The notes: a model not told the origin generated them from the sequence alone. Shown: positions 46,000 through 57,749, counted from the first letter of the stretch. The stretch is 64,000 nt of DNA from Noviherbaspirillum humi (GCF_900188095.1 NZ_FZOT01000012.1:62001-126000); one strand, 5' to 3'. Made by a program: numbers and translations.

Positions 46000-48861
46000 A
46001 TGGAAGAAATTCGAATTCGCGGCGCCCGTACCCACAACCTGAAGAACATCAGTCTTGAACTCCCCCGGAACAAGTTGATCGTCATCACCGGACTGTCCGG
46101 CTCCGGCAAGTCCTCGCTCGCCTTCGACACCCTGTACGCCGAGGGGCAGCGCCGCTACGTGGAGTCGCTGTCCGCCTATGCGCGCCAGTTCCTGCAGCTG
46201 ATGGAAAAGCCGGACGTGGACCTGATCGAGGGCCTGTCGCCGGCAATCTCGATCGAGCAGAAGGCGACCTCGCACAATCCCCGCTCCACCGTCGGCACGG
46301 TGACCGAGATCCACGACTACCTGCGCCTGCTGTATGCCCGCGTCGGCACGCCCTACTGCCCCGACCATCCGGAAAATCCGCTGGCGGCGCAGTCGGTGTC
46401 GCAGATGGTCGATGCGGTGCTGGCCATGCCGGAAGACACCAAGCTGATGATCCTGGCGCCGGTGGTGGCCAACCGCAAGGGCGAGCATGTCGACCTGTTC
46501 GAGGAAATGCAGGCCCAGGGCTTCGTCCGCTTCCGCATCCAGAGCGGCACGGGCAAGGCGCGCGTCTATGACGTGGACGACCTGCCGAAGCTGAAGAAGA
46601 CCGAGAAGCACACCATCGACGTCGTCATCGACCGCCTAAAGACCCGGCCCGACGTCAAGCAGCGCCTGGCCGAAAGCTTCGAGACGGCGCTGCGCCTGGC
46701 CGACGGCCGCGCCATCGCGCTCGAGATGGATACCGACAAGGAGCACCTGTACTCCAACAAGTTCGCCTGCCCGACCTGCGGCTACTCGCTGCAGGAACTG
46801 GAGCCGCGCCTGTTCTCCTTCAACAACCCGATGGGCGCCTGCCAGGAGTGCGACGGCCTGGGACACATCGAATTCTTCGATCCGAAGCGCATCGTCGCCT
46901 TCCCCAACCTGTCGCTGGCCAGCGGCGCGATCAAGGGCTGGGACAGGCGCAACCAGTTCTATTACCAGATGCTCACCAGTTTGGCGGAGCACTACAACTT
47001 CGACCTGGACGAGCCGTTCGAGAAGCTGCCGGAGAACGCGCAGCAGGTGGTGCTGTACGGCTCCGGCCGGCAGACGGTGCCCTTTACCTACATCAACGAG
47101 CGCGGCCGCGCGGTGGTGCGGGAGCATACCTTCGAAGGCGTGGTGAACAACCTGCAGCGCCGCTACCGCGAAACCGATTCGATGGCGGTGAAGGAAGAAC
47201 TGGCCAAGTTCATCAACCAGAAAGCCTGCCCGGTCTGCGAAGGCGCCCGCCTGCGGGTGGAGGCGCGCAACGTCAAGGTGGGCAGCGGCAGGCAGCAGCG
47301 CGCCATCTATGAAGTGGCGGCGACGCCGCTGCGCGAGACGCTGGAATTCTTCGAGACCCTGAAGCTGACCGGCGCCAAGCGCGAGATCGCCGACCGCATC
47401 ATCAAGGAAATCGTCTCGCGCCTGAAGTTCCTGAACAACGTCGGCCTCGACTATCTCTCGCTGGAGCGCAGCGCCGATACCCTGTCGGGCGGCGAAGCGC
47501 AGCGCATCCGCCTGGCGTCGCAGATCGGCTCCGGCCTGACCGGCGTCATGTACGTGCTCGACGAGCCCTCCATCGGCCTGCACCAGCGCGACAACGACCG
47601 CCTGATCGCCACCCTGCAGCACCTGCGCGACATCGGCAACAGCGTGCTGGTGGTGGAGCATGACGAGGACGCCATCCGCTGCGCCGACTACATCGTCGAC
47701 ATGGGTCCCGGTGCCGGCGTGCATGGCGGCGAGGTGATCGCGCGCGGCTCGCTGCCCGAGATCCTCAAGAGCAAGAAGTCGCTCACCGCCAAGTATTTGA
47801 ACGGCACGCTGGAAATCGCGGTGCCGAAGAAGCGCACGGCGTCCGATCCGAAGCGCCAGCTGGTGATCACCGGCGCCTCCGGCAACAATCTGCGCGACGT
47901 CACCCTGCAACTGCCGGTCGGCCTGCTGACCTGCGTTACCGGCGTTTCCGGCTCCGGCAAGTCGACCCTGGTCAATGACACCCTGTACAACGCCGCCGCG
48001 CGCCATCTGTACGGCTCGCATGCGGAACCGGCGCCGTTCGAGTCCATCTCCGGCCTGGAGCATTTCGACAAGGTGATCGCGGTGGACCAGGCGCCGATCG
48101 GCCGCACGCCGCGCTCGAATCCGGCCACCTACACCGGCCTGTTCACCCCGATCCGGGACCTGTTCGCCACGGTGCCGGCGGCCAAGGAGCGCGGCTACTC
48201 GGCCGGCCGCTTCTCCTTCAACGTCAAGGGCGGCCGCTGCGAGGCTTGCCAGGGCGACGGCGTGCTGAAAGTGGAAATGCACTTCCTGCCCGACGTCTAC
48301 GTCCCCTGCGACGTCTGCCACGGCAAGCGCTACAACCGCGAGACGCTGGAAGTCGAATACAAGGGCAAGAACGTCAACGACGTGCTCGGCATGACGGTGG
48401 AAGAAGCGTTCGAATTCTTCAAGCCGGTACCGGTCATCGCCCGCAAGCTGCAGACCCTGCTCGACGTCGGCCTCGGCTACATCCGCCTCGGCCAGAGCGC
48501 CACGACCCTGTCGGGCGGCGAGGCTCAGCGGGTCAAGCTGTCGCTGGAACTGTCCAAGCGCGACACCGGCCGCACCCTCTACATCCTGGACGAGCCGACC
48601 ACCGGCCTGCACTTCCACGACATCGACCTGCTGCTGAAGGTGATCCATCGCCTGCGCGACCAGGGCAACACGGTGGTCATCATCGAGCACAACCTGGACG
48701 TGATCAAAACCGCCGACTGGCTAGTGGACCTCGGTCCGGAAGGCGGCGCGGGCGGCGGGCAAATCATTGCCGCCGGCACGCCGGAGGACGTGTCGAAGAA
48801 CCCGGCCAGCCATACCGGCCGCTACCTCGCTCCGCTGCTGACGAGGAAGAAGGCAGCCTGA
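46000..48861 (+). CDS. uvrA: Excinuclease ABC subunit A
   Basis: 953 residues. Two ABC ATPase modules (GLSGSGKSS near residue 30; GVSGSGKST near 648) with signatures [12 protein letters not shown] and [12 protein letters not shown]. Zinc cysteines are in CPTCGYS...CQECDGLG and CEACQGDG...CDVCHGKR. It finds helix-distorting damage and loads UvrB. The start has GAAAG upstream. Confidence 0.98.
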   Translation: MEEIRIRGARTHNLKNISLELPRNKLIVITGLSGSGKSSLAFDTLYAEGQRRYVESLSAYARQFLQLMEKPDVDLIEGLSPAISIEQKATSHNPRSTVGTVTEIHDYLRLLYARVGTPYCPDHPENPLAAQSVSQMVDAVLAMPEDTKLMILAPVVANRKGEHVDLFEEMQAQGFVRFRIQSGTGKARVYDVDDLPKLKKTEKHTIDVVIDRLKTRPDVKQRLAESFETALRLADGRAIALEMDTDKEHLYSNKFACPTCGYSLQELEPRLFSFNNPMGACQECDGLGHIEFFDPKRIVAFPNLSLASGAIKGWDRRNQFYYQMLTSLAEHYNFDLDEPFEKLPENAQQVVLYGSGRQTVPFTYINERGRAVVREHTFEGVVNNLQRRYRETDSMAVKEELAKFINQKACPVCEGARLRVEARNVKVGSGRQQRAIYEVAATPLRETLEFFETLKLTGAKREIADRIIKEIVSRLKFLNNVGLDYLSLERSADTLSGGEAQRIRLASQIGSGLTGVMYVLDEPSIGLHQRDNDRLIATLQHLRDIGNSVLVVEHDEDAIRCADYIVDMGPGAGVHGGEVIARGSLPEILKSKKSLTAKYLNGTLEIAVPKKRTASDPKRQLVITGASGNNLRDVTLQLPVGLLTCVTGVSGSGKSTLVNDTLYNAAARHLYGSHAEPAPFESISGLEHFDKVIAVDQAPIGRTPRSNPATYTGLFTPIRDLFATVPAAKERGYSAGRFSFNVKGGRCEACQGDGVLKVEMHFLPDVYVPCDVCHGKRYNRETLEVEYKGKNVNDVLGMTVEEAFEFFKPVPVIARKLQTLLDVGLGYIRLGQSATTLSGGEAQRVKLSLELSKRDTGRTLYILDEPTTGLHFHDIDLLLKVIHRLRDQGNTVVIIEHNLDVIKTADWLVDLGPEGGAGGGQIIAAGTPEDVSKNPASHTGRYLAPLLTRKKAA

Positions 48862-49142
48862 TGACGGCCCGGCATCTGCGCATCTCCGGCGTGGTGCAGG
48901 GCGTCGGCTACCGCGCCGCGTTCGAGCGGCGGGCGCGCGTGCTCGGCTTGTCGGGCTGGGTGCGCAACCGCAGCGACGGCACGGTGGAAGCCGTGGTCGC
49001 GGGCAGCGAGGAGGCATTGAACGAGATCATCGTCTGGTCGCAGCGCGGCCCGGCGATGGCCAGGGTGGACGATGTGGCCGTCATGGAAGCGGCGCAGGAC
49101 GCGGCCGGCGATGCCGGCTTCCGGGTGCTGCCGACCGCTTGA
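48861..49142 (+). CDS. acyP: Acylphosphatase
   Basis: 93 residues. The catalytic Arg/Asn are in GVVQGVGYRAAFERRA and GWVRNRSDGTVE. It hydrolyses acyl phosphates. The start ATG overlaps the uvrA stop by one base (TGATG), so translation is coupled. Confidence 0.95.
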   Translation: MTARHLRISGVVQGVGYRAAFERRARVLGLSGWVRNRSDGTVEAVVAGSEEALNEIIVWSQRGPAMARVDDVAVMEAAQDAAGDAGFRVLPTA

Positions 49143-49154
49143 AGATTACGCGCT

Positions 49155-50060
49155 TCAGCGCAGGCCCAGCCAGAGGCCGAGCGGCACGAAAGCCAGCGCC
49201 AGGAAATTTCCGAGCAGGACGATGGATGCCACCTTGTCCGGCTCCTGCTTGTATTGCTCCGCCACCATGAAGCAGAACACGGCCGGCGGCAGCGAGGCGA
49301 ACAGATACATCTGGCCGCGCTGGGCCGGCGGAAGCATCAGCAGGCCATCCAGCAGCCAGGCGACCGCCAGCCCGGACAGCGGGCAGACGATGGCGCCCAT
49401 CAGCCCGATATGCCAGCTCTTGAGGGTGACGTCGGTCATGCGCACGCCGAGTGAAAACAGCATGAGGGGAATGCAGGCGTCGCCCAGCATCTTCATCGCC
49501 TGCATCAGCGGCGCCGGTAGCGCGATATGGAAAACCGCGAACACCATGCCGAGCATCATCGACAGCATCATCGGGCTGACCAGGAATTTCAGCGACGAGC
49601 CCTGGCGCGCCCGACCGCTCTCGATGATCTTGATGCCGACGGTGAAGTACACCACGTTGCAAGCCATGAAGAGCGCCACCGCCGAGGACAGGCCGGCCGG
49701 GCCGAAGGCCAGCGCCGCCAGCGGCAGGCCCATGTTGCCGCAATTGTTGTACATCATCGGCGGCACGAAGCTGCGCGGGTCGTAGCCCAGCAGCTTGCAT
49801 ACCGGCCAGGCAATGAGGCCGGAGCCGAGCGCGATCAATACCCCGGCCAGGATCAGCATGCTGTTGTGCGCCAGGTCGAATTCCTTGGCCGCGAGCGCGC
49901 TGAACACCAGCAGCGGGCACAGCACGTCCATGCTGATCCGGTTCACCGCACCCATGTCCGACTTCACCGCATCGCCGCGCAAGCGGGCATAGCCGTAGCC
50001 GAGCGCGATGGTCAGGAAAACCGGCAGGATGATGCTGAGGATGCGCTCGAAGACTTGCAT
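49155..50060 (-). CDS. AEC family transporter (auxin efflux carrier type)
   Basis: 301 residues with about ten membrane helices. The broken-helix motif YNNCGNMGLPLAAL is typical of the family. Substrate unknown; organic acids are common. It converges with acyP. Confidence 0.92.
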   Translation of the reverse strand: MQVFERILSIILPVFLTIALGYGYARLRGDAVKSDMGAVNRISMDVLCPLLVFSALAAKEFDLAHNSMLILAGVLIALGSGLIAWPVCKLLGYDPRSFVPPMMYNNCGNMGLPLAALAFGPAGLSSAVALFMACNVVYFTVGIKIIESGRARQGSSLKFLVSPMMLSMMLGMVFAVFHIALPAPLMQAMKMLGDACIPLMLFSLGVRMTDVTLKSWHIGLMGAIVCPLSGLAVAWLLDGLLMLPPAQRGQMYLFASLPPAVFCFMVAEQYKQEPDKVASIVLLGNFLALAFVPLGLWLGLR

Positions 50061-50150
50061 GGACGGGAAGCGGAGGGACGAAGGACAGGCGGCATTGTAG
50101 CCTGCCGCCCCCCGGCGCGTTCCGCAGGGCGGCGCCGAGACGGCCCTGCT

Positions 50151-52142
50151 TCAGTGCTTCTTCAGCAGGCGCTCCTCCGCCAGCGCCACGCCTTCGGTGG
50201 TGCCGCGCAGGACCACGATATCGCCCGGCTCCAGCACGGTGTCGGGCATGACATCGATGCGCTGCTTGCCGCGGCGGACAATGGTGACCTCGGCGCCGAG
50301 CGGGGCCAGGTCGAGCTGCTGCAGCGACTGGCCGACGGCGCCCGCGCCTTCGTCCAGCGCCACCGAATGCAGCCGCACATGCAGGTGCTCCGCATCGTCC
50401 GGCGCATCGCCGGCGCCGTGGAAATAGCCGCGCAAGGAGGCATAGCGCTCGCCGCGCGCCACCTGCACCCGATGCACCACCCGACGCACCGGCACGCCAA
50501 GCATCAGCAGCGCATGCGAAGCCAGCATCAAGCTGCCCTCGATCGCTTCCGGCACGACCTCGGTGGCGCCGGCGGCACGCAGCTTGTCGAGATCGGCGTC
50601 GTCGTGGCTGCGCACGATCACCGGCAGCGTCGGCGCCAGCTCATGGGCGAAGCTGAGCAGCTTGATGGCCGAAGGCGTGCCGGCGAAGGTGATCACCAGC
50701 ACCGCTGCACGGTGAATGCCGGCCGCCACCAGGCTTTCGCGCCGGGCTGCATCGCCATAGGAGACGTTGGCGCCGGCCGCCTGCGCCTCGCGTACCCGAT
50801 CCGGGTCGAGGTCGAGCGCATGGTAGGCAATCTTTTCTTCCTCCAGCAGCCGCGCCAGGCTCTGGCCGCTGCGGCCGAAGCCGGCGATCAGCACATGCTT
50901 CTGGGTGGTCATGGTTCGGGTCGCGATCTGGGTCAGCGCCAGCGACTGCAGCATCCATTCATTGGCCGACAGCTTCATCACGATCGCATCCGACTTCTCG
51001 ATGATGAAGGGCGCCAGCAGCATCGACAGCACCATCGACGCCAGGATCAGCTGGATCAGCATGGGATCCATCAGTTGCAGGCCGCCGACCTGATTCAGCA
51101 GCACGAAGCCGAATTCGCCCGCCTGCGCGAGATAGAGGCCGGTGCGCAGGGCGACGCCGGTGGATTCGCCGGCCAGGCGGGCCATCAGGGCGATCAGCCC
51201 GAACTTCACCAGCACCGGGCCGCTCAACAGCAGCAGCACCAGCCAGAAATGCTCCACCACCAGCCGCACGTTGAGCAGCATGCCGACGGTGACGAAGAAC
51301 AGGCCGAGCAGCACGTCACGGAAGGGCTTGATGTCTTCCTCCACCTGGTGCTTGTACTCGGTTTCCGAGATCAGCATGCCGGCGACGAAGGCGCCCAGCG
51401 CCATGGACAGCCCGGCCAGTTCGGTGATCCAGGCGGCGCCCAGCGTGATCAGCAGCAGGTTCAGCATGAACAGCTCCTGCGAGCGCCGCTTGACCACGAT
51501 GCGGAACCAGCCGCGCATGAGCTGCTGGCCGATCACCAGCAGCAGCACCAGCACGATCATCGCCTTCATGCCGGCCAGCGCCAGGGTCGGCAGCAGGTCG
51601 CCGGTATTTCGGGCCAGCGCCGGCACCAGGATCAGCAGCGGCACCACCGCCAGGTCCTGAAACAGCAGGATGCCGATGATCTGGCGTCCATGCGGCGCTT
51701 CCAGCTCCAGCCTTTCGGTGAGCAGCTTGGAGACGATGGCGGTGGAGGACATGCACAGCGCCCCGCCGAGGGCGAAGGCGGCGCGCCAGCTGATGTTCAG
51801 GAATTGCGGCAGGAAGGTCGCCATCAGCCAGCCGAACAGCATGGCGGCGACGATGGTCAGCAGCACTTGCGCCATGCCCAGCCCGAACACGGTGCGACGC
51901 ATGGCCGACAGCCGGGGCAGCGAAAACTCGAGGCCGATGGAGAACATCAGGAACACCACGCCGAATTCCGCCAGCAGGCTGGTCGTGTTGTTTTCCTCAG
52001 CCAAGCCGAAGCCATGGGGACCGATGACGATGCCGACCGCCAGATAGCCCAGCATGGGCGGCAGATGCAGAGTGCGGAAGACCACCACGCCGAAGACCGC
52101 GCTGGCGAGAAGCAACAAGGTCAGTTCAAGAGCTGAATGCAT
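50151..52142 (-). CDS. CPA2 cation/proton antiporter with TrkA domains (KefB/YbaL type)
   Basis: 663 residues from ATG 52142 (MHSALELTLLLLASAVF); a 29-residue upstream extension is unlikely. Thirteen-helix exchanger domain (about 1-385, with EFGVVFLMFSIGLEFS), then an RCK_N domain (HVLIAGFGRSGQSLARLL), then an RCK_C domain. It should move K+ or Na+ against H+, gated by a ligand of the RCK fold. Confidence 0.94.
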   Translation of the reverse strand: MHSALELTLLLLASAVFGVVVFRTLHLPPMLGYLAVGIVIGPHGFGLAEENNTTSLLAEFGVVFLMFSIGLEFSLPRLSAMRRTVFGLGMAQVLLTIVAAMLFGWLMATFLPQFLNISWRAAFALGGALCMSSTAIVSKLLTERLELEAPHGRQIIGILLFQDLAVVPLLILVPALARNTGDLLPTLALAGMKAMIVLVLLLVIGQQLMRGWFRIVVKRRSQELFMLNLLLITLGAAWITELAGLSMALGAFVAGMLISETEYKHQVEEDIKPFRDVLLGLFFVTVGMLLNVRLVVEHFWLVLLLLSGPVLVKFGLIALMARLAGESTGVALRTGLYLAQAGEFGFVLLNQVGGLQLMDPMLIQLILASMVLSMLLAPFIIEKSDAIVMKLSANEWMLQSLALTQIATRTMTTQKHVLIAGFGRSGQSLARLLEEEKIAYHALDLDPDRVREAQAAGANVSYGDAARRESLVAAGIHRAAVLVITFAGTPSAIKLLSFAHELAPTLPVIVRSHDDADLDKLRAAGATEVVPEAIEGSLMLASHALLMLGVPVRRVVHRVQVARGERYASLRGYFHGAGDAPDDAEHLHVRLHSVALDEGAGAVGQSLQQLDLAPLGAEVTIVRRGKQRIDVMPDTVLEPGDIVVLRGTTEGVALAEERLLKKH

Positions 52143-52291
52143 GCATCCTGGATGAAGAGGTTTTTGCTGATTTCCCGATGGACGATGCGTGCGGGAATCC
52201 CCATCGCAATGCAGCTTGAGCGCCCTCAAGGCGGGAAATTATCTGGGCACTGGCAGGTTTTTTGCTTTGCCAGTTGGTTTATACTTCGGGC

Positions 52292-53320
52292 ATGAGTGTA
52301 CCCCATGCCCCAACCCCGCCGAAATCCTTCGATGACGCCGACGCCCAACGCGTGCTGGCGTTGGCCTGCGACACCCTGCAAATCGAAGCCGATGCCATTA
52401 TTGCATTAAAACAGCGTCTTGCCGCCGGTGCCGGGCAGACCTTCATCGCCGGAGTGCGCCTGATCCTCGATTGCCCCGGCCGCGTTGTCGTTTCCGGCAT
52501 GGGCAAGTCCGGCCACATCGCCCGCAAGATCGCCGCGACCCTTGCCTCCACCGGCACGCCGGCGCTGTTCGTCCACCCGGCCGAGGCCGCCCACGGCGAT
52601 CTCGGCATGGTGACCCTGTCCGATGTCTTCGTCGCCATCTCGAACTCGGGCGAGACCGCCGAGCTCCTTGCCATCGTACCCATCATCAAGCGCATGGGCG
52701 CCAAGCTGATCGCCATCACCGGCAACGACGCCTCCAGCCTGGCGCAGCTGTCGAACGTGCACCTCAATGCCGGCGTGGAGAAGGAAGCCTGCCCGCTCAA
52801 CCTGGCGCCGACGGCCAGCACCACCGCCACCCTCGCTCTGGGCGATGCTTTGGCGGTGGCGCTGCTGGATGCGCGCGGCTTCAAGGAAGACGACTTCGCC
52901 CGCTCCCATCCCGGCGGCGCGCTCGGCCGGCGCCTGCTGACCCACGTGCGCGATGTCATGCGCTCCGGCGATGCCGTCCCTGCCGTCGCGGCCGGGGTGT
53001 CCCTGACCGACGCCTTGCTCGAGATCAGCAGCAAGGGCATGGGCATGACCGCCATCGTCGATGCGGACCGGCGCGCCGTCGGCATCTTCACCGACGGCGA
53101 CCTGCGCCGCCTGCTGGAGGGAGCCCACGATTTCGCCAAGCTGAAGATCGCCGAGGTGATGCATGCCAACCCCCGCACCATCGGCCCGGATCAGCTGGCG
53201 GTGGAAGCAGTGGAGATGATGGAGAAATTCCGCATCAATCAGCTGCTCGTGGCCGATGCGCAGGGAGCGCTGGTCGGCGCCCTGCACATCCATGACCTGA
53301 CCCGCGCCAAGGTGATCTGA
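52292..53320 (+). CDS. kdsD: Arabinose-5-phosphate isomerase KdsD
   Basis: 342 residues from ATG 52292 (MSVPHAPTPPKSFDD). A SIS domain (VVVSGMGKSGHIARKIAATL; VAISNSGETAELL) is followed by two CBS domains. It makes arabinose-5-phosphate for Kdo. It opens the kds-lpt cluster and is divergent from the antiporter gene. Confidence 0.96.
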   Translation: MSVPHAPTPPKSFDDADAQRVLALACDTLQIEADAIIALKQRLAAGAGQTFIAGVRLILDCPGRVVVSGMGKSGHIARKIAATLASTGTPALFVHPAEAAHGDLGMVTLSDVFVAISNSGETAELLAIVPIIKRMGAKLIAITGNDASSLAQLSNVHLNAGVEKEACPLNLAPTASTTATLALGDALAVALLDARGFKEDDFARSHPGGALGRRLLTHVRDVMRSGDAVPAVAAGVSLTDALLEISSKGMGMTAIVDADRRAVGIFTDGDLRRLLEGAHDFAKLKIAEVMHANPRTIGPDQLAVEAVEMMEKFRINQLLVADAQGALVGALHIHDLTRAKVI

Positions 53321-53847
53321 TGGATGCCAGCGTGATGGACAGGGCGCGCCGGGTTCGCCTCATGGTCTTCGACGTCGACGGCGTGCTGACTGACGGCGGG
53401 CTGCATTACGGCCCCGAGGGCGAGGTGCTGAAGCGCTTCAACGTGCTCGACGGCCACGGCATCAAGCTGCTGCAGCAGTCGGGCGTGGACACCGCCATCA
53501 TCAGCGCGCGCAAGTCCGCCATCGTCGAGCGCCGCGCTGCCGACCTCGGCATACGTCATGTGCGGCAAGGCGTGCACGACAAGCGCACCGCCTTCGCCGA
53601 ATTGCTGCGCGAGACCGGCCTGAGCGCAGAGCAATGCGGCTTCATTGGCGACGATGTCATCGACCTTCCGATTCTGCTGCAGGTCGGCTTTGCCGCCAGC
53701 GTGCCCAACGGCCACGAGGCGGTGACTTCCCGGGTGCACTATGTCACGCGGTCGGGCGGTGGCCAGGGCGCGGCGCGCGAGCTGTGCGACCTGATCCTGC
53801 GCGCGCAGGGCAACTATGAAGCGGCCCTGGCGCCGTACCTGACATGA
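53320..53847 (+). CDS. kdsC: 3-deoxy-manno-octulosonate-8-phosphatase KdsC
   Basis: 175 residues, HAD type C0. Nucleophile in LMVFDVDGVLTDGG, later motif FIGDDVIDLPIL. It dephosphorylates Kdo-8-P. Overlaps kdsD by one base and lptC by four. Confidence 0.95.
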   Translation: MDASVMDRARRVRLMVFDVDGVLTDGGLHYGPEGEVLKRFNVLDGHGIKLLQQSGVDTAIISARKSAIVERRAADLGIRHVRQGVHDKRTAFAELLRETGLSAEQCGFIGDDVIDLPILLQVGFAASVPNGHEAVTSRVHYVTRSGGGQGAARELCDLILRAQGNYEAALAPYLT

Positions 53848-54434
53848 GATTCCGTCCGCGCCGCCTGCGCGCGCTGTTGATCTTCCCGCCGCTGCTCGCG
53901 CTGGCGCTGGGCAGCTTCTGGCTGCTGGAAGTGACGCGCCGCGCCGGCGAGGAAACGCCCGGTGTGCAGAACCGCACTGAGCCCGATTTTTACGTCGAGA
54001 AATTCAGCTATGTCAGAATCTCGAACAAGACCGCGACGCGCTATCACGTCGCCGGCGAGCGCCTGACCCACCAGCCGCAGGATGACTCCTACGAAGTGGA
54101 ACAGCCGGTGCTCAGCGGCCTCAACGATCCGCAGACGCCGCCCTTCATGATCAATGCCGAACATGCCCGCCTGGAAAATCAGGGGGAGAAGGTGCATCTG
54201 TATCGGAACGTGCAGATGGACCGGCCGGCATCGGGCCAGTCGGATCATCTGCACCTGACGTCGGACTACATGCTGGTGCTGCCGGACGAGTACATCATGC
54301 GCACCGACAAGCCGGTGGATATCACCACCAGCCAAGCACACCTTGCCGGCATCGGCATGTATGCCAACCATGCCACCGGCGAGTTTCGCCTGGCCGGCAA
54401 GGTGCATGGCACTTATCAAGCCGCACGCCGTTGA
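53844..54434 (+). CDS. lptC: LPS export protein LptC
   Basis: 196 residues with one N-terminal membrane helix (LLIFPPLLALALGSFWLLEV) and a periplasmic beta-jellyroll domain (PDFYVEKFSYVRIS onward). It bridges LptBFG to LptA. Preceded by kdsC with 4-bp overlap. Confidence 0.92.
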   Translation: MRFRPRRLRALLIFPPLLALALGSFWLLEVTRRAGEETPGVQNRTEPDFYVEKFSYVRISNKTATRYHVAGERLTHQPQDDSYEVEQPVLSGLNDPQTPPFMINAEHARLENQGEKVHLYRNVQMDRPASGQSDHLHLTSDYMLVLPDEYIMRTDKPVDITTSQAHLAGIGMYANHATGEFRLAGKVHGTYQAARR

Positions 54435-54466
54435 GCCGCGCTATAACAATATATCGAGGACTTCGA

Positions 54467-55021
54467 ATGATCCGTGGTGTTCTGCTCCGACTTTTCCTGC
54501 TGACGGGATTGGCTGTGGCGGGAGTCGCCCATGCCGAAAAGGCCGACTCCGACAAGCCGACCAACGTAGAGGCCGACCAGATGGCCTATGACGATGTGCA
54601 TCAGGTCAATACCTTCACTGGCAATGTGGTGCTCACGCGCGGCACGCTGATCATGCGCGCCGCCAAGCTGGTGGTCACGCAGGATCCGGCCGGATACCAG
54701 TACGCCACGCTCACCGCCGCGCCCGGCGCGCTGGCCACGTTTCGCCAGAAGCGCGACGGCGGTCCGAATCAATGGGTGGAAGGCGAGGCGGTGCGCATCG
54801 AGTACGACGGCAAGGCGGAACTCGTGAAGCTGTTCACCCGCGCCAAACTGCGCCGGCTGGAAGGCACGAAACCGACAGATGAAGTGGAAGGCGAGTTCAT
54901 TTCCTACGACAGCCGGGCGGAGTTTTTCTCGGTCAACAATACCGCCACCGGCGAGAGCAAGCCGGGCGGCGGGCGCATCAAGGCGGTCATCCAGCCGCGC
55001 AACGACGCGAAGGGCAAGTGA
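54467..55021 (+). CDS. lptA: LPS transport periplasmic protein LptA
   Basis: 184 residues from ATG 54467, chosen because GAGGA lies 6 bases upstream and the product has a signal peptide ([20 protein letters not shown], cut after AHA). The mature protein is an OstA-like beta-jellyroll ([15 protein letters not shown]). It forms the LPS bridge between LptC and LptD. Confidence 0.93.
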   Translation: MIRGVLLRLFLLTGLAVAGVAHAEKADSDKPTNVEADQMAYDDVHQVNTFTGNVVLTRGTLIMRAAKLVVTQDPAGYQYATLTAAPGALATFRQKRDGGPNQWVEGEAVRIEYDGKAELVKLFTRAKLRRLEGTKPTDEVEGEFISYDSRAEFFSVNNTATGESKPGGGRIKAVIQPRNDAKGK

Positions 55022-55022
55022 G

Positions 55023-55763
55023 ATGCAGAACAGGCTCGAAGCCCGCGGCTTGCAGAAGAGCTATGGCGCGCGCCAGGTGGTGCGCGATGTGTCCCTGCAA
55101 GTCGAATGCGGCCAGGTGGTCGGCCTGCTTGGCCCGAACGGCGCCGGCAAGACGACGTCGTTCTACATGATCGTCGGACTGGTGCCGTCGGATGCTGGCG
55201 AGATCCATCTCAACGGCGTTGCGATCTCACGACTGCCGATTCATCGGCGCGCGACCCTTGGTTTATCCTATCTGCCGCAGGAAGCTTCGGTGTTCCGGAA
55301 GCTGACCGTGGCGGAGAACATTCGCGCCGTGCTCGAATTGCAGCGCGACAACGGCAAACCCCTGGCAGGCAGCGTCATCGATGAAAAACTCGGCACCCTG
55401 CTGGCGGAACTGCAGATAGAAAAACTGAAGGACAACCAGGCGCTGTCCCTGTCCGGCGGAGAACGGCGCCGGGTGGAAATCGCCCGGGCGCTGGCAACCA
55501 ATCCGCGCTTCGTGCTGCTGGACGAACCCTTCGCCGGCGTGGACCCGATTGCCGTGATCGAGATCCAGCGCATCGTGCGCTTTCTGAAGGAACGCGGCAT
55601 CGGCGTGTTGATTACCGACCACAACGTGCGCGAAACCCTCGGGATTTGCGACCGGGCGTATATCATCAATCAAGGCGCCGTTCTGGCGAGCGGTACGCCG
55701 GATGAAATCATCGAGAATGAATCCGTGAGACGGGTTTACCTGGGAGAACACTTCCGCATGTAG
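55023..55763 (+). CDS. lptB: LPS export ABC transporter ATPase LptB
   Basis: 246 residues from ATG 55023. Walker [12 protein letters not shown], signature [16 protein letters not shown], Walker [16 protein letters not shown] are intact. It drives LptFG, encoded elsewhere. One base separates it from the lptA stop. Confidence 0.97.
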   Translation: MQNRLEARGLQKSYGARQVVRDVSLQVECGQVVGLLGPNGAGKTTSFYMIVGLVPSDAGEIHLNGVAISRLPIHRRATLGLSYLPQEASVFRKLTVAENIRAVLELQRDNGKPLAGSVIDEKLGTLLAELQIEKLKDNQALSLSGGERRRVEIARALATNPRFVLLDEPFAGVDPIAVIEIQRIVRFLKERGIGVLITDHNVRETLGICDRAYIINQGAVLASGTPDEIIENESVRRVYLGEHFRM

Positions 55764-55779
55764 GAAGACTCAAACAAGC

Positions 55780-57264
55780 ATGAAACAGACCCTCCAACTT
55801 CGCATCTCGCAACATCTGGCGCTCACTCCGCAGCTGCAGCAGTCGATCCGGCTATTGCAGTTGTCCACTCTCGAGCTGCACCAGGAGCTGGAGCAGATCC
55901 TGTCCGAGAACCCGATGCTGGAACGCGTCGACGATCCGCTCGACAATTCGGTGCGGCTGCTCGCCGACGGCGCCATCACGCTTGGCAGCACCTCGCAGGA
56001 GTCGACCGGCACGACCACCGAATCGGGGCCTGCCGGCGAAGGCGAAGGCTTCAGCGGCAGCGAAGGCAACGGCGAAGGCGCCGAGGGGGAAGGCGCCGGA
56101 GACAAGGACTGGAGCTTCGACGACGTTGCCCGCACCTCCAAGGCCCCGGAAGATGATGATGCCCGTCCGCAACTGGAGGCGCACGACACCACGCTGCGCG
56201 AACACCTGCTGGAACAGATGCGCGTGACGGTGCGCGAAAGCCGCGACCGGGCGCTGGTGGAGCTGATTATCGACGCCCTCAACGACAACGGTTATCTGGA
56301 AGAGCCGCTGGAGGAAATCCATGCCCGCCTGCCGGAAGAACTCGGCGTGGAACTGGAAGAACTGAACGTGGCGTTGAAGTTGCTGCAGAGCTTCGAACCG
56401 GCCGGCGTGGGCGCACGCTGCGCCTCGGAATGCCTGGCCATCCAGATCCGCCGCTTCCCCAAGGTGCCGCTGGTGACCCGCCGGCGCGCGCTGACCATCG
56501 TCGAGCAGCACCTGACGCTGTTCGCCCAGCGCGACTTCAACAAGCTGAAGAAGGTTCTCGACTGCGACGACGAAGACCTGCGCGAAGCCCAGGTGATCAT
56601 CAAGCAGTGCAACCCGCATCCGGGCGCCGCCTTCGCTTCCGATGCCTCGGATTTCGTCGTGCCGGACGTGATCGTCAAGAAAACGAAGAACGGCTGGCAA
56701 GTCATGTTGAACCATGATGTCATGCCGCGCCTGCGGGTGAATGCGCTGTATGCCAACATCCTCAAGCAGAGCAAGGGTGAGGGATCGCTCACTTCGCAGC
56801 TGCAGGAGGCAAAATGGCTGATCAAGAACATGCGCCAGCGTTTTGACACCATTCTGCGCGTGGCGCAGGCCATCGTAGACCGCCAGCGCAACTTCTTTTC
56901 CCACGGCGAAGTGGCAATGCGCCCTCTTGTGTTGCGCGAGATAGCTGATACACTGGGCTTACACGAGAGCACAATCTCGCGTGTCACGACTCAGAAGTAC
57001 ATGCTTACCCCGCATGGAATGTTCGAGTTGAAATACTTCTTCGGAAGTCACGTCGCCACGGAGGCAGGAGGAGAAGCCTCGTCGACGGCGATCAGAGCAC
57101 TCATCAAACAATTGATAGGAGCAGAAGACCCCAAGAATCCATTCTCGGATAGCAAGATTGCGGACATGTTGGGGGAACAAGGCATGGTGGTCGCGCGCAG
57201 AACCGTCGCCAAATATCGCGAAGCCTTGAAGATTCCGCCCGTCAACCTCCGCAAGTCCCTGTAG
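55780..57264 (+). CDS. rpoN: RNA polymerase sigma-54 factor
   Basis: 494 residues. Glutamine/leucine-rich activator region ([20 protein letters not shown]), an acidic glycine-rich spacer (about 75-125), a core-binding region, and the RpoN box [15 protein letters not shown] near the C-terminus. It binds -24/-12 promoters and needs an ATPase activator. AGGAAG lies 11 bases before ATG. Confidence 0.97.
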   Translation: MKQTLQLRISQHLALTPQLQQSIRLLQLSTLELHQELEQILSENPMLERVDDPLDNSVRLLADGAITLGSTSQESTGTTTESGPAGEGEGFSGSEGNGEGAEGEGAGDKDWSFDDVARTSKAPEDDDARPQLEAHDTTLREHLLEQMRVTVRESRDRALVELIIDALNDNGYLEEPLEEIHARLPEELGVELEELNVALKLLQSFEPAGVGARCASECLAIQIRRFPKVPLVTRRRALTIVEQHLTLFAQRDFNKLKKVLDCDDEDLREAQVIIKQCNPHPGAAFASDASDFVVPDVIVKKTKNGWQVMLNHDVMPRLRVNALYANILKQSKGEGSLTSQLQEAKWLIKNMRQRFDTILRVAQAIVDRQRNFFSHGEVAMRPLVLREIADTLGLHESTISRVTTQKYMLTPHGMFELKYFFGSHVATEAGGEASSTAIRALIKQLIGAEDPKNPFSDSKIADMLGEQGMVVARRTVAKYREALKIPPVNLRKSL

Positions 57265-57365
57265 TACCCAAAACCATGTAGTGGTTACCGTTGCTGTGTT
57301 CCGGCGTGGCTCGTCTGCGCGGACACGTTGAGAACCGCCAGCGACACCATCCATAGGAGCGCTGT

Positions 57366-57710
57366 ATGAATCTCACCATCAGTGGACATCATCTCGAACT
57401 GACCCCAGCCATTCGCGACTACGTGCAAGGCAAGCTGGAGCGCATTACACGCCATTTCGACCATGTCATTGATATCGCGGTCATCCTCGGGGTCGAGAAA
57501 CCCTCCGAGAAGGACAAGCGTCAACGAGCCGAAGTGAACCTGCGCCTGAGGGGCAGCCTCATCCACGTGGAGAGTTTTGCAGGAGACCTGTACGCAGCGA
57601 TCGATTCACTGATCGACAAGCTGGACCGCCAGGTGTTGAAGTACAAGACCAAGGTTCAGGACCATCAGCGCGACGCCATCAAGCGCATGCCTGACATGGC
57701 TTCCGCGTAG
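57366..57710 (+). CDS. hpf: Ribosome hibernation promoting factor (long-type N-domain/short HPF)
   Basis: 114 residues, S30AE/RaiA fold ([44 protein letters not shown]). It lacks the C-terminal dimerisation domain of long HPF, so it is the short form. AGGAG is well placed upstream. It follows rpoN by about 100 bp, as in other proteobacteria. Confidence 0.93.
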   Translation: MNLTISGHHLELTPAIRDYVQGKLERITRHFDHVIDIAVILGVEKPSEKDKRQRAEVNLRLRGSLIHVESFAGDLYAAIDSLIDKLDRQVLKYKTKVQDHQRDAIKRMPDMASA

Positions 57711-57749
57711 ATCGCGATTATCCCAACCGCGCCCGAGGGCGCAATTTGA

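Noticed and set aside
46636-48690. 684-codon minus-strand frame opposite uvrA
   Set aside because: Shadow of uvrA; no recognisable domain or ribosome site.
49527-52136. 869-codon plus-strand frame opposite the AEC and antiporter genes
   Set aside because: Extreme His/Gln/Asp/Arg composition, spans two convincing membrane-protein genes on the other strand.
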